Positions 46,461 to 55,746 of a stretch of DNA of 64,000 bases are shown here, piece by piece. The notes beneath the pieces are model-generated. The model was not told the DNA's origin and ran no database searches. It saw nothing but the letters and a program-made list of their open reading frames with translations. This DNA is from Wielerella bovis. GTDB taxonomy: Bacteria; Pseudomonadota; Gammaproteobacteria; Burkholderiales; Neisseriaceae. Location of the stretch: NCBI RefSeq assembly GCF_022354465.1, contig NZ_CP092361.1, forward strand, positions 1,798,001 to 1,862,000. Reading direction: 5' to 3'. Position 1 is the first letter of the stretch, and the number at the start of each line of letters is the position of its first letter. The translations under genes were made by a program, and so were the position numbers.

Positions 46461-47087
46461 ATGGCATTCACTCTTCCAGAATTGGGTTTTGCTTACGATG
46501 CGTTAGAACCATTTTACGATGCACAAACTGTTGAAATCCACCACAGCAAACATCATCAAACCTATGTAAACAATGCTAATGCAGCGGTTGAAAGTTTGCC
46601 TGCTGAATACCACAATTTGTCTGCCGAAGAAATCATTTCGCGTGTCGCTGAATTGCCAGCGGATAAACAAATGCCTGTTCGTAACAATGTAGGCGGTCAT
46701 GCAAACCATTCTTTCTTCTGGGAAAACTTGAAAGTCGGTACAACCTTATCAGGCAACCTGAAAGCAGCTATTGAACGTGATTTTGGTAGCGTAGACACAT
46801 TCAAAGAGCAATTTGAAAAAGCGGCGCAAACTCGTTTTGCATCAGGTTGGGCATGGTTGGTATTGAACAATGGCAAATTGGAAATTGTTTCTACGCCAAA
46901 CCAAGACAGCCCATTAATGGGTAAAGCGATTGCAGGTTGCGAAGGCACGCCGTTGATGGTATTGGATGTTTGGGAACATGCTTACTATTTGAAATTCCAA
47001 AACCGTCGCCCTGACTACATTAAAGAATTTTGGAATGTTGTAAACTGGGATAAAGTTCAAGCACGTTTTGATGCGGCGACTGCTTAA
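46461..47087 (+). CDS. sodA: Superoxide dismutase (Fe/Mn family, Mn-type features)
   Basis: Converts superoxide to peroxide in the cytosol. 208 residues from the ATG at 46461 ([18 protein letters not shown]), preceded by AAGGA. Metal ligands are in [14 protein letters not shown] [21 protein letters not shown] and [19 protein letters not shown]. The [10 protein letters not shown] region and a glycine before the first ANH resemble the Mn-type, while related Neisseria are usually annotated with Fe-type SodB; metal use is uncertain. Confidence 0.93.
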   Translation: MAFTLPELGFAYDALEPFYDAQTVEIHHSKHHQTYVNNANAAVESLPAEYHNLSAEEIISRVAELPADKQMPVRNNVGGHANHSFFWENLKVGTTLSGNLKAAIERDFGSVDTFKEQFEKAAQTRFASGWAWLVLNNGKLEIVSTPNQDSPLMGKAIAGCEGTPLMVLDVWEHAYYLKFQNRRPDYIKEFWNVVNWDKVQARFDAATA

Positions 47088-47108
47088 TTAATCGTATTAT
47101 GCCCGATT

Positions 47109-47143
47109 CAGCCTTGTTGCCTTTTGCAAACAAGGCTGTTTTT
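47109..47143 (+). terminator. Terminator after the sod gene
   Basis: CAGCCTTGTT and AACAAGGCTG form a 10-bp perfect stem followed by T5. Not DUS-derived. Confidence 0.9.
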
Positions 47144-47170
47144 GCACATGCTTAACAAGAAAGAAAACCT

Positions 47171-48115
47171 ATGAAATTGCAACAGTTGCGTTATGCGGTG
47201 GAAGTTTTCCGTCGTAATTTAAATGTATCCGATGCTGCCGATGCTTTGTTTACTTCGCAACCAGGGGTATCTAAACAAATTCGTTTACTGGAAGAAGAAT
47301 TGGGGACACAGATTTTTATCCGCAGCGGTAAACGCATTGTCGCGGTAACGCAAGCAGGTGTCAAAATCTTGGAAACGGCAGAACAAATTTTACGCAATGT
47401 ACAAAATATTAAAAACATTGGCGGCGAGTTTTCTGATACACAATCAGGTGTATTAACCATTGCTGCTACGCATTCACTCTTACGTTTCAGGCTGCCTGAA
47501 ACCATTTCTGCTTTTCAGGCAGCCTATCCCGATGTGCGTTTGATTTTAAAACAAGGTTCGCCCGCTGAAATTGCCGAAATGGTGTTCAATGGAGAAGCCG
47601 ATTTAGGCGTAGGCAAAGATGTACCACAAAATGCCACAGAACTACGCAAATTATCTTACAGCGCATGGCGATATGTCTTGATACTGCCGCATGAACATAA
47701 ATTGGCGCATCAATCCCACATCACTTTAACAGACATCGCTGCCCATCCTTTGCTGACCTATGATTTTACATTTGACACAGGTTCAGCGGCAGCACGAGCA
47801 TTTGCACGCGCCAAATTAGCCGCGCAAACGGTATTTACTTCCGATGACAGCGCGATTTTGAAACAATATGTTCGCTTAGGCTTAGGCATAGGTTTATTGG
47901 ACGATACCGCATTCCATACCACAATGGATACAGATTTAGCGATGCGAGACATTGGGCATTTATTTGAACCATGCGAATACAAAATCCTATTGCGTGGCGA
48001 TGCTTTATTGCGTGGCTATGCTTATGATTTTATGCAATTATTACACCCAAGTTTAACACGCGACCGCATCAATCATTTGATGTATGCGCCCGCCATTGAA
48101 GATTTTTCTATTTAA
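47171..48115 (+). CDS. cysB: LysR-type regulator, CysB-like
   Basis: 314 residues: N-terminal winged helix (MKLQQLRYAVEVFRRNLNVS, SQPGVSKQIRLLEEELG) and a CysB-type effector domain with ILKQGSPAEIAEMV. CysB proteins switch on sulfur assimilation in response to N-acetylserine. The ligand loop, normally THTQARY, is THSLLRF here, and directly behind it two DUS encode FRLPE and FQAAY. So a fold segment near the effector site is rewritten in DUS sequence. The gene ends 2 bp before yihY. Confidence 0.85.
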   Translation: MKLQQLRYAVEVFRRNLNVSDAADALFTSQPGVSKQIRLLEEELGTQIFIRSGKRIVAVTQAGVKILETAEQILRNVQNIKNIGGEFSDTQSGVLTIAATHSLLRFRLPETISAFQAAYPDVRLILKQGSPAEIAEMVFNGEADLGVGKDVPQNATELRKLSYSAWRYVLILPHEHKLAHQSHITLTDIAAHPLLTYDFTFDTGSAAARAFARAKLAAQTVFTSDDSAILKQYVRLGLGIGLLDDTAFHTTMDTDLAMRDIGHLFEPCEYKILLRGDALLRGYAYDFMQLLHPSLTRDRINHLMYAPAIEDFSI

Positions 48116-48117
48116 TC

Positions 48118-49314
48118 ATGCAATCCCGATTAGGCAGCCTGAAAAATGCGCGCAGTTTCAATTTTGCGCGATTTATTTGGCGAAGATTTGACGAAACAGG
48201 TATCACGCAAGCAGCAGGCAGTTTAACCTTTACCACGCTGCTGGCATTGGTACCTGTTTTGGCGATTATGCTGGTTGTCGTTACCGCATTTCCCATGTTT
48301 GATGACCTCGTTACGGCTTTTTTAAACTTTGTAAACAGCATCATCGTTCCTAGTGGCGCAACAGCGGTCAGTGATTATTTGGAAACTTTCAAATTACAAG
48401 CAGGCAAACTCACCACCATCGGCATCATCGCCATGCTGATTACCGTCTTAATGCTGATACAAACCATTGAACAAATATTCAACCGCATTTGGGCAGTACG
48501 ACAACAACGTTCATGGTGGATACGCTTACCAGCCTATATTGCCCTATTGATACTCGTCCCACTTGGCACAGGTATCAGCCTAACCCTTTCCGCCATTATT
48601 TTACCGTTTGACAGTTTAGCCCGAGAATATCCCCTATTTTCAGGCAGCCTGAAAAGCGCGTGGCAAATTGCATTAGACACTTTGGCTTTGGCTTTACTGT
48701 ATCGCACCGTTCCCAATAGCCACGTTCCCTTGCGCCACGCATTCAGCGGTGCATTACTTACCGCTATTTGTTTAGAAGGCGCAAAATGGGGGTTTGGCGT
48801 TTATCTGCGCCACTTTAATAGTTACGAACTGGTATATGGCGCATTTGCCGTTGTCCCCGTATTTCTCATCTGGCTCCACTTACTGTGGACAATTGTATTA
48901 ACAGGTGCATTACTTACCGCATGCAGCAACTATTGGCACGGCGGCGCATTTGAACGCACCGATGCCCACACCTTATTTGATGATGTCATCAGCATGATGC
49001 TCTTACTCACTCACACTTATTACACCGAAGAATTTCTCCGCGTCCGCCACTTTCGCCAACAGCTCAACATTGGCTACGACCGCATAGAACGCATATTGCA
49101 ACATTTAGAAAAACACGGCTATGTTCAACGTTTAAAATACGGTTGGCAACTCAATAGGCAGCCTGAAAACATTTTACTATCTGATTTATTTGCTTTATTT
49201 GTATACGACACCCATGATAAACACGGCAACAATCCTATTTTGCGTGAAAAAATGCAAACCTGTGTCCACCATTTGAACACCAGCTTGGCAGATTTATATC
49301 AGCAGCAAAAATAG
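48118..49314 (+). CDS. yihY: YihY/UPF0761 family inner membrane protein
   Basis: 398 residues. About six membrane segments in residues 25-270 with the family pattern (AGSLTFTTLLALVPVLAIML, FNRIWAVRQQRSWW, VYGAFAVVPVFLIWLHLLWTIVL). A cytosolic C-terminal winged-helix-like domain follows (about 300-395). Earlier called RNase BN by mistake; the real role is unknown. DUS encode SRLGSLKNA at the start, FSGSLKSA and RQPENIL. It starts 2 bp after the CysB-like gene, so the two probably share a transcript. Confidence 0.92.
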   Translation: MQSRLGSLKNARSFNFARFIWRRFDETGITQAAGSLTFTTLLALVPVLAIMLVVVTAFPMFDDLVTAFLNFVNSIIVPSGATAVSDYLETFKLQAGKLTTIGIIAMLITVLMLIQTIEQIFNRIWAVRQQRSWWIRLPAYIALLILVPLGTGISLTLSAIILPFDSLAREYPLFSGSLKSAWQIALDTLALALLYRTVPNSHVPLRHAFSGALLTAICLEGAKWGFGVYLRHFNSYELVYGAFAVVPVFLIWLHLLWTIVLTGALLTACSNYWHGGAFERTDAHTLFDDVISMMLLLTHTYYTEEFLRVRHFRQQLNIGYDRIERILQHLEKHGYVQRLKYGWQLNRQPENILLSDLFALFVYDTHDKHGNNPILREKMQTCVHHLNTSLADLYQQQK

Positions 49315-49345
49315 TCATTTAAAATAGTGTCCCAATAAAACAAAA

Positions 49346-49413
49346 ATAGGTCAGATTCTTGAATTAAATATTTATTTTGATTTGAAATATCAGATATGAG
49401 TATCCAACCTACG
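49346..49413. repeat. TAGGTCAGATTCTTGAATT palindromic repeat
   Basis: TAGGTCAGATTCTTGAATT at the left and AGATATGAGTATCCAACCTA at the right in inverted arrangement, AT-rich centre. Same family as 11111-11202. Confidence 0.55.
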
Positions 49414-49537
49414 CGTTTTCAGGCTGCCCTTCCTCATATAACAAAAAACAAAAAGCAGCCTGAAACCCAATTTTATTTGACGGCAAGTTAAACAACACTT
49501 ACCCTTATCCATTCTATATCATATTCACAAACCCACC

Positions 49538-50047
49538 ATGCCAAATAAACCCACTCGCCGCGCCGTGTACGCAGGCAGCTTTGACCCGCCCACCAATGGG
49601 CATTTATGGATGATAACCGAAGCACAACAACTGTTTGATGAACTGATTGTTGCCATTGGTGTTAATCCCGACAAACGCAGCAACTACACCCTAGCCGAAC
49701 GCAAACAAATCCTAGAAGAAATATGCCAGCCCTTTTCAAATGTCCAAGTTGCCTCATTTGAATACGAGTATTTGGTAAATTATGCCTACGATGTTGGTGC
49801 AGATTTCATTGTACGCGGCATCCGTTCCGCCAGCGATTACGAATATGAACGCGCCATTCGCTACATCAACGCCGATTTGCAACCTTCCATCCAAACCGTG
49901 TTTTTGATGCCCCCACGAGAAATTGCCGAAATTTCTTCCACTATGGTCAAAGGTTTGGTTGGACCAAAAGGTTGGCGCGAAATCGTTCATCGCTATGTTC
50001 CCGAACCTGTGTTTAAGAAAATTTTGGCAGATAATGCTGATAAATAA
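49538..50047 (+). CDS. coaD: Phosphopantetheine adenylyltransferase
   Basis: Fourth step of coenzyme A synthesis. 169 residues, usual length. Nucleotidyltransferase motifs: [18 protein letters not shown] (T/HxGH), [33 protein letters not shown] and [10 protein letters not shown]. Clean ATG start. A DUS terminator follows immediately. Confidence 0.97.
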   Translation: MPNKPTRRAVYAGSFDPPTNGHLWMITEAQQLFDELIVAIGVNPDKRSNYTLAERKQILEEICQPFSNVQVASFEYEYLVNYAYDVGADFIVRGIRSASDYEYERAIRYINADLQPSIQTVFLMPPREIAEISSTMVKGLVGPKGWREIVHRYVPEPVFKKILADNADK

Positions 50048-50082
50048 AAAAGGCAGCCTGAAAAAGTTTCAGGCTGCCTTTT
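50046..50082. terminator. Bidirectional DUS terminator
   Basis: AAAAAAGGCAGCCTGAAA and TTTCAGGCTGCCTTTT, with a two-base loop, between the convergent genes coaD (+) and DUF2868 (-). Confidence 0.8.
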
Positions 50083-50084
50083 AT

Positions 50085-51374
50085 TTATTCTAACCACGCC
50101 CAACCATGTTGCGACAAGATTTCTCGCCATTGCACCACAATTTCCATATTGATCGCATCCACATCATCATGCAAAAACTGCACCACTATGCCCGCTTGTG
50201 CCGCTTGCGCCAATTTTGTCAGCGTCCGCATCACGCCGCGGTCTGGTACATGATGCGCGCGCACGCCCACCAATAATTGCACCGATTGTTGCGCCAATTC
50301 ATCCAACAAAATTGCCACATCGCCGCGTTCCGCTAACACGCCTTTGTTTACCCAATCTTGCCCCAAAATTTGCTCAAACCATTGCGGATTTTTTGGCGGT
50401 GCATCTAACACAATCGCCCATCGTGCGCCCTGTGCGTCCAATGAAATTTTGGGTGCAATGTGTGGAATGTCATCGGCACGATAATCGCTGGCATCATCCA
50501 CAATTTTTTGCTGCCATTTTTGGCTGATATTTTGATAATACGGTAAATTTAAATCTATTTCAGGCTGCTTTTGACGGCGTTGATACACGCAAATTGCCCA
50601 CGCCAACAAACGCGGTAAACAGCCATAGCACAGCAAACTGCCCAGCAACAAACTGCCCCAAGTCGCCGCGTGTTCCGCGTGATAGGCATTTTGTGCCGCG
50701 CGTACCATGTCATCGGTTGGCACGGCAAAACCCAATTTACTCGGCAGCCATGCCAGCACCGCAATAATTTGGGCAAAATGGTTGCCATTGAGCAACGTGC
50801 TTTCCCAGTTAAACTGATATTGACGCACAATCAGCAGTAACAAAACCGCAGCAAACATGCCACCCAAACCACACAATGCCAAACGATGACTCATGGCACC
50901 GCGTGTCCATTTGGCGCGTGGTTGCATGGCAGCTTGCGTGTACAATTCGGTGAGCGTTTGCCCAATGCTATCACGGCTGCCTGAAAACAACGCGGCGTGT
51001 GGCATATTTGGCGTTTTGTTGAGACACAAACCCAATAACCACACAATTAGCATCAGCGTGTTGATGCCGAGTACGGCAAACAAAATCAGAAAAAAATTCA
51101 GGCTGTCTTGTTGCATCATGCCGTATGTGCCGATAAAACCAAACACAAACCAAATCACGCTCGCTGCGGTTAGCATAAAATGTAAACGGCGTTGATGCGT
51201 TGTCAAGCGGTTGGCAAGTTGTTGGTCGCGGTCTATTAATTGGGCGCGGCGATGGAGTTTGCTGCGAATATCGCCATCGGTGTGGCGCAGCAATTCGGTG
51301 ATGCTGTTGGGGTCGCTGGGAAAAATGTGTCCGCGTTGTTCCAGTAAGCGGATAAATTCGGTGTGTAAATACAT
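50085..51374 (-). CDS. DUF2868 membrane protein
   Basis: 429 residues with four membrane segments in two pairs (about 65-85, 93-115, 165-187, 240-262) and a soluble C-terminal half (about 275-429) ending in a Rossmann-like region (VRAHHVPDRGVMRTLTKLAQ). The pattern fits DUF2868, which often neighbours the DUF3482 GTPase; that gene is not here. Role unknown. Upstream lies a TGGC tandem repeat that could affect its expression. Confidence 0.82.
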   Translation of the reverse strand: MYLHTEFIRLLEQRGHIFPSDPNSITELLRHTDGDIRSKLHRRAQLIDRDQQLANRLTTHQRRLHFMLTAASVIWFVFGFIGTYGMMQQDSLNFFLILFAVLGINTLMLIVWLLGLCLNKTPNMPHAALFSGSRDSIGQTLTELYTQAAMQPRAKWTRGAMSHRLALCGLGGMFAAVLLLLIVRQYQFNWESTLLNGNHFAQIIAVLAWLPSKLGFAVPTDDMVRAAQNAYHAEHAATWGSLLLGSLLCYGCLPRLLAWAICVYQRRQKQPEIDLNLPYYQNISQKWQQKIVDDASDYRADDIPHIAPKISLDAQGARWAIVLDAPPKNPQWFEQILGQDWVNKGVLAERGDVAILLDELAQQSVQLLVGVRAHHVPDRGVMRTLTKLAQAAQAGIVVQFLHDDVDAINMEIVVQWREILSQHGWAWLE

Positions 51375-51486
51375 ATTTTTTGAATGATTTGTTTTTCAGG
51401 CTGCATGGGAAAAATAGGCAGCCTGAAAGGATATAAATGGTTTTCTGGACGACCGATGGTAGGCGTGATGACTGCTACGGTATAAT

Positions 51487-51520
<34 letters not shown>

Positions 51521-51645
51521 TGGATGTATTGCATTTTGACTATTCTCACTATTTTGCATATTTTCAGGCTGCCTTAATATTTATTATTGTTTTAACAAGA
51601 TTTTTTCAGGCTGCCTATTTTATAAAAGCAGTCTGAAAAAACGAT

Positions 51646-52152
51646 TTACGCCATTTCAGGTACATTCAAACCGTCCGTCAGCGCATCGCATAATTCACGC
51701 AAATAACGCGCATCTATCTCATCAAATGTTGCCAATTCCGTGTGGTCAATATCCAACACGCCGACAATTTCGCCGCGTTTATTGTAAACAGGCAACACAA
51801 TTTCCGATTGCGACAAAGACGAACACGCAATATGGTCAGGGTGCGCGTTCACATCAGGCACCACCATAATTTGATTTTGCGCCCACGCCTGCCCGCATAC
51901 ACCTCGTCCTTTAGCAATACGCGTACACGCAATCGAACCTTGAAATGGCGCGAGAATCAGCTCATTCTTCGCCGTATCCACCCAATAAAACCCGACCCAA
52001 AACCAGCCAAAATGCTCTTTCAACACCGCGCAAACATTCGCCAGAGTCGCAATAAACAAATCACTATCCGCTTCAATTAAACCACGCAATTGTGGCAATA
52101 ATTGCTCATATTTTTCCGCTTTATCCGTACCTGATAAATGAATTTCGTGCAT
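51646..52152 (-). CDS. msrC: Free methionine-(R)-sulfoxide reductase (GAF domain)
   Basis: 168 residues made of one GAF domain. Reduces free Met-R-sulfoxide. The catalytic cysteines are visible in AKGRGVCGQAWAQ and HIACSSLSQSEIVLPV; the fold motif WVGFYWV and GVLDIDHTELATFDEID complete the fRMsr pattern (YebR/MsrC). Length normal. Divergent from the glycosyltransferase gene. Confidence 0.94.
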   Translation of the reverse strand: MHEIHLSGTDKAEKYEQLLPQLRGLIEADSDLFIATLANVCAVLKEHFGWFWVGFYWVDTAKNELILAPFQGSIACTRIAKGRGVCGQAWAQNQIMVVPDVNAHPDHIACSSLSQSEIVLPVYNKRGEIVGVLDIDHTELATFDEIDARYLRELCDALTDGLNVPEMA

Positions 52153-52295
52153 GATATTTCCCTTTCTTAATCAATATTTTTCAGGCAGCCTGAAACCCAC
52201 AAGCATTGTAACAGATTGCCTTGACAGAACATATTTTAACCACAGCCAACAATTTAGCGTACAATCCCATCAATCAATCCCCCAATTTGTCAGCC

Positions 52296-53117
52296 ATGTC
52301 CAACGCCTACCTGATTCTCTGCCACCACGCCCCCTTGCACATTCGCACGCTCGCCCTGCGCCACCCAAACGCACATTATTATCTGCATTACGATGCACGC
52401 GCCCCGCTTATCAAATTAGACAGCCTAAAAAATCTACCTAATGTTCATATTTTACGCCACCGCATTGCCGTTAATTGGGGCGGATTTTCCATGATAGAAG
52501 CCACGCTCGCCCTATTTCAGGCTGCCTTATCTAACAAAAATAATCAATATTTTCATTTAATTAGTGGAGATTGCGCACCCTTATTATCACCCGAGCAACT
52601 TGCCGAACAATGCGCCATGCAGCCTGAAAACACCATTTGGCTACACAGCGAAAACACGCCACACTTACGCTATCGCACCCGTTTTAATGCACCACACGCC
52701 GATACCACTTGGCAACGCCATTTTATCGGCAAGATATTGACACGCAGCCTGAAAATTGCCGATAAAATTTTGCCCAGCAAGGAAATATGCCTATCGGGCA
52801 GCCAATGGTTTTCTGCCAATCGTGCCGCCTTGCAATTATTGTTTAACGAAAGTTTGGGCGATGCCACCGCGTATTTTGAGAAAAAATTGGTGCCAGATGA
52901 ACATTTTTTTCAATACATTGTGGCACAAAATATCGATAAATTTCATCATATTAATCAAAATAAACGCTTGATTCGTTTTGCTGATGCTGCTGCCAATCAC
53001 CCCGATTTTTTAACTCTGGATGATTTGTGGGCAGCGCAACGTGAAGGTGCGTGGTTTGCGCGAAAAGTGTCAGCGGAACACATAGCGCGTTTTTTGCAAT
53101 ATGAACCAGATGTGTAA
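52296..53117 (+). CDS. GT14-type glycosyltransferase (core-2/I-branching family)
   Basis: 273 residues from the ATG at 52296 (MSNAYLILCHHAPLHIRTLA); an in-frame ATG 25 codons upstream exists but reads through poor sequence. Features of bacterial beta-1,6-N-acetylglucosaminyltransferase-like enzymes: YYLHYDARAP, WGGFSMIEATLALFQAAL, HLISGDCAPLLS, LSGSQWFSANRAAL and VPDEHFFQYIV. Probably modifies lipooligosaccharide or capsule; the acceptor is unknown. A DUS encodes FQAAL in a position where the family has a helix. Confidence 0.82.
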   Translation: MSNAYLILCHHAPLHIRTLALRHPNAHYYLHYDARAPLIKLDSLKNLPNVHILRHRIAVNWGGFSMIEATLALFQAALSNKNNQYFHLISGDCAPLLSPEQLAEQCAMQPENTIWLHSENTPHLRYRTRFNAPHADTTWQRHFIGKILTRSLKIADKILPSKEICLSGSQWFSANRAALQLLFNESLGDATAYFEKKLVPDEHFFQYIVAQNIDKFHHINQNKRLIRFADAAANHPDFLTLDDLWAAQREGAWFARKVSAEHIARFLQYEPDV

Positions 53118-53126
53118 TTTCATCAC

Positions 53127-53170
53127 AAAAGGCAGCCTGAAACGAGTCAAAATAGCTTTCAGGCTGCCTT
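53127..53170. terminator. Bidirectional DUS terminator
   Basis: AAAAGGCAGCCTGAAA and TTTCAGGCTGCCTTATTT form a stem between the convergent glycosyltransferase (+) and cyaY (-) genes. Confidence 0.75.
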
Positions 53171-53203
53171 ATTTCAATTATTTATTTTAGAAAAATACGA
53201 TTT

Positions 53204-53527
53204 TCAGGCTGCCTGAAAAACCGCCACGCACACTTCTTCCCCAACTGCGGCACTCAAAGCTTCGTTCAAAACCTCAAAAAATTCACGTTGTTCGCGCGTG
53301 GAAAACCACACACCATCTTTTTCGGCAAAATGGTAGCCACCACTTTTCGCCGCAATCCACAATTCCTGATTGGGCGTGTGGCGATTAACAATGATTTGCG
53401 TGCCATCGTCCGCTTCAATCGTCAGCACATTGCCCGCCAGCAAACAATCCAAATCGTAATCATCCAACTCATCTTCAATATGGGCAAAAAGCGCATCAGA
53501 ATGTTGCAAAAATTCAGTTTCGGTCAT
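53204..53527 (-). CDS. cyaY: Iron-sulfur cluster assembly protein CyaY (frataxin)
   Basis: 107 residues, bacterial frataxin. An acidic first helix ([20 protein letters not shown], then LDDYDLDC) binds iron; the sheet carries [34 protein letters not shown]. Regulates cysteine desulfurase IscS. The C-terminus FQAA and the stop codon come from a DUS. Divergent from lptM, the usual arrangement in Neisseria and gamma-proteobacteria. Confidence 0.95.
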   Translation of the reverse strand: MTETEFLQHSDALFAHIEDELDDYDLDCLLAGNVLTIEADDGTQIIVNRHTPNQELWIAAKSGGYHFAEKDGVWFSTREQREFFEVLNEALSAAVGEEVCVAVFQAA

Positions 53528-53609
53528 GATTTTATGTGTCCAAATGTTGTAAATGTTTTAAAATGGCGAACATTTTGCCAGTTTTCAGGCAGCCTGAAAA
53601 GAAAGTTTC

Positions 53610-53792
53610 ATGATGAATAAAATAATTTTGCTTGGCACACTTGCCACACTAACCGCCTGCGGTTTCAAAGGAGATTTATATTTACCCAAAGAAAACGATG
53701 ACGCGCATTTTGGCGTGATTCAAACAGGCATTGATTTCCGCCGTCCAACGCCACAAACGACAAGCGAACCAATAAACATGACACCGAAATAA
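53610..53792 (+). CDS. lptM: LPS translocon maturation chaperone LptM (small lipoprotein)
   Basis: 60 residues: signal peptide, lipobox LTAC, then the conserved GFKGDLYLPKEND that follows the acylated cysteine in LptM (formerly YifL). LptM helps LptD form correct disulfides. The start could be this ATG or the next codon, also ATG. It normally sits directly before lysA; here a 124-residue gene is between them. Confidence 0.9.
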   Translation: MMNKIILLGTLATLTACGFKGDLYLPKENDDAHFGVIQTGIDFRRPTPQTTSEPINMTPK

Positions 53793-53818
53793 TTTTCAGG
53801 CTGCCTGAAAGATAACAA

Positions 53819-54193
53819 ATGTTGATACCCGAATTAAAAAAAATCAGTTGTCTTGATTACGATTTAACTGAATTCCCACCCGAAATCCGAGATAATTTTT
53901 GCATTTTGCTCATCTTAAAAATTGGTTTTGCAGGAAAAACGAGCATGGATACATTTAATGTCGCTGTTTGCAGCCCCAAATGGTTAGCGCATCATTTGGA
54001 TAAACCACAATCAGGTCGGCACATGATTATTATCCAATCTTTTGATTTTCCAGAATTATTAATATTGATTAAACGCATTTTGAATCAATGCCAAGCCGAA
54101 ACCGAAAGTCTTGCGATACAAAAAATAACCCGCTATTTTGCATGGGAATTAGAAGACACTTCATCTTTATGCTATCCTTATTTTTATTTTTAA
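53819..54193 (+). CDS. Imm8-like immunity protein, orphan
   Basis: 124 residues, soluble. The last part (HMIIIQSFDFPELLILIKR, then ITRYFAWELEDT) matches the pattern of the Imm8 family, which protects against polymorphic or contact-dependent toxins. No toxin gene is adjacent. AT-rich relative to lysA and placed between lptM and lysA, where most relatives have nothing. Could protect against toxins of neighbouring cells. Family assignment is by pattern only. Confidence 0.65.
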   Translation: MLIPELKKISCLDYDLTEFPPEIRDNFCILLILKIGFAGKTSMDTFNVAVCSPKWLAHHLDKPQSGRHMIIIQSFDFPELLILIKRILNQCQAETESLAIQKITRYFAWELEDTSSLCYPYFYF

Positions 54194-54208
54194 ATTCAGA
54201 GAGTTAAT

Positions 54209-55429
54209 ATGACCAAACTTTGCGAACACCTGCCCTTTGCCCAACTTGCCGAACAATACGACACGCCACTTTATGTGTACAGCCAAAACGCGCTGACACA
54301 AGCTTATCAAAATTATGTACACGCATTTTCAGGCTGCCGTCCGCTGATTTGTTATGCCGTGAAAGCCAATGGCAATTTGAGTATTATCAAACACTTCGCT
54401 CAATTAGGCAGCGGTTTTGATACCGTATCAGGTGGCGAAATTGCACGCGTGTTGGCGGCAGGTGGAGATGCCAGCAAAATCATTTTTTCGGGCGTGGGTA
54501 AAACCGTTGCCGAAATGGAATTTGCGCTCAATGCAGGCATCAAATGTTTCAACGTGGAAAGTCTGCCCGAATTAGACAGATTGAACGAAGTTGCAGCACG
54601 TTTGGGTAAAATCGCACCGATTTCCTTGCGTATCAATCCCGATGTGGACGCGAAAACGCACCCCTATATTTCCACAGGTTTAAAAGCCAATAAATTTGGC
54701 ATTGCGATGGCAGATGCGGAACGTGCCTATCAACACGCACGCAGCCTGAAAAATCTACGCATTGTCGGTATTGATTGCCACATTGGTTCACAATTAACCG
54801 ATTTGTCGCCATTGGTAGAAGCTTGTGAGCGTATGTTGAATTTAGTGGACAAATTAGCAACACAAGGTATTGTTTTTGAACATATTGATTTAGGTGGTGG
54901 CGTCGGTATTGTTTATAAAGATGAAAATGTACCCGATTTGGCGCAATATGCGGCGGCGGTGGAAAAAATGTTGGCAGGACGCAATTTATCGCTGGTGTTG
55001 GAACCAGGGCGCAGTTTGGTCGGTAATGCTGGCACACTGGTAACGCGCGTGGAATATGTGAAACATGGCGAAGAGAAAAATTTTGTGGTAGTGGATGCAG
55101 CGATGAATGATTTGATGCGCCCTGCTTTGTATCAAGCCTATCATCATATTGAAAATGCAGCGGAAAATGGGCAGCCTGAAATTGTGGCAGATGTGGTCGG
55201 TGCGATTTGTGAAACGGGCGATTTTATCGGCAAGGAGCGCAAAATCGCGGCGCAACAAGGCGATTTGTTGCTGGTTCGCAGCGCGGGGGCGTATGCGGCG
55301 AGTATGGCGAGCAATTACAATGCGCGTTGTCGGGCGGCGGAAGTGTTGGTTAATGGCGATACGGCGCGATTGGTGCGTAAACGTGAAACGCTGGAAGACT
55401 TGCTGGCAAATGAGCGAGATTGGTTGTAA
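54209..55429 (+). CDS. lysA: Diaminopimelate decarboxylase
   Basis: Last step of lysine synthesis. 406 residues. Fold-III PLP enzyme: PLP-lysine in CYAVKANGNLSI, GSGFDTVSGGEIARVLAAG, CHIGSQLTDL, IDLGGGVGI, LEPGRSLVGNAGTLVTRVEY and the catalytic CETGDFIGKER. C-terminal MASNYNARCRAAEVLV. A DUS near the start encodes FSGCRPL and another MGQPEI. Starts 15 bp after the Imm8-like gene. Confidence 0.97.
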   Translation: MTKLCEHLPFAQLAEQYDTPLYVYSQNALTQAYQNYVHAFSGCRPLICYAVKANGNLSIIKHFAQLGSGFDTVSGGEIARVLAAGGDASKIIFSGVGKTVAEMEFALNAGIKCFNVESLPELDRLNEVAARLGKIAPISLRINPDVDAKTHPYISTGLKANKFGIAMADAERAYQHARSLKNLRIVGIDCHIGSQLTDLSPLVEACERMLNLVDKLATQGIVFEHIDLGGGVGIVYKDENVPDLAQYAAAVEKMLAGRNLSLVLEPGRSLVGNAGTLVTRVEYVKHGEEKNFVVVDAAMNDLMRPALYQAYHHIENAAENGQPEIVADVVGAICETGDFIGKERKIAAQQGDLLLVRSAGAYAASMASNYNARCRAAEVLVNGDTARLVRKRETLEDLLANERDWL

Positions 55430-55435
55430 TAGAAT

Positions 55436-55470
55436 AAAAAGGCAGCCTGAAAATTTGTTTTCAGGCTGAA
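55436..55470 (+). terminator. DUS hairpin after lysA
   Basis: AGGCAGCCTGAAAA and TTTTCAGGCTGAAA form the stem. It runs directly into the small inverted-repeat element starting at 55467. Confidence 0.6.
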
Positions 55471-55610
55471 ACCTTTGCCCCCCCCCAGATTTGAGCGCAG
55501 TTCAAAGCGATAGTATCGCAAAACGCGCAGACATATCATATAGATAGGTAAGCGTTTGAGAAACGCATCGCGCAGAAATGTGCCAAAGATGGGGATTTTA
55601 CAAAGGTTTC
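55467..55610. repeat. Small inverted-repeat element TGAAACCTTTGC, copy 2
   Basis: 144 bp, inverse orientation to 1342-1486 and nearly identical inside (for example GATAGTATCGCAAAACGCGC). A run of nine C (55478-55486) replaces the CAAAACCCC of the other copy. Confidence 0.8.
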
Positions 55611-55746
55611 AGGCTGCTTTTTCGTTATTTTTACAACGTAATTCAGGCAGCCTGAAACCTTTTTACCAACACGCCTTATCAAAATGCTTAAACTTCTTTA
55701 AAATAACGTTTTATTTATTTTTAGTAACAAGAAAGAACCCCCCATC

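Noticed and set aside
55478..55486. C9 tract as a phase-variation switch
   Set aside because: It lies in an intergenic repeat downstream of lysA and about 260 bp before pilT, with no frame through it; slippage there has no evident target.
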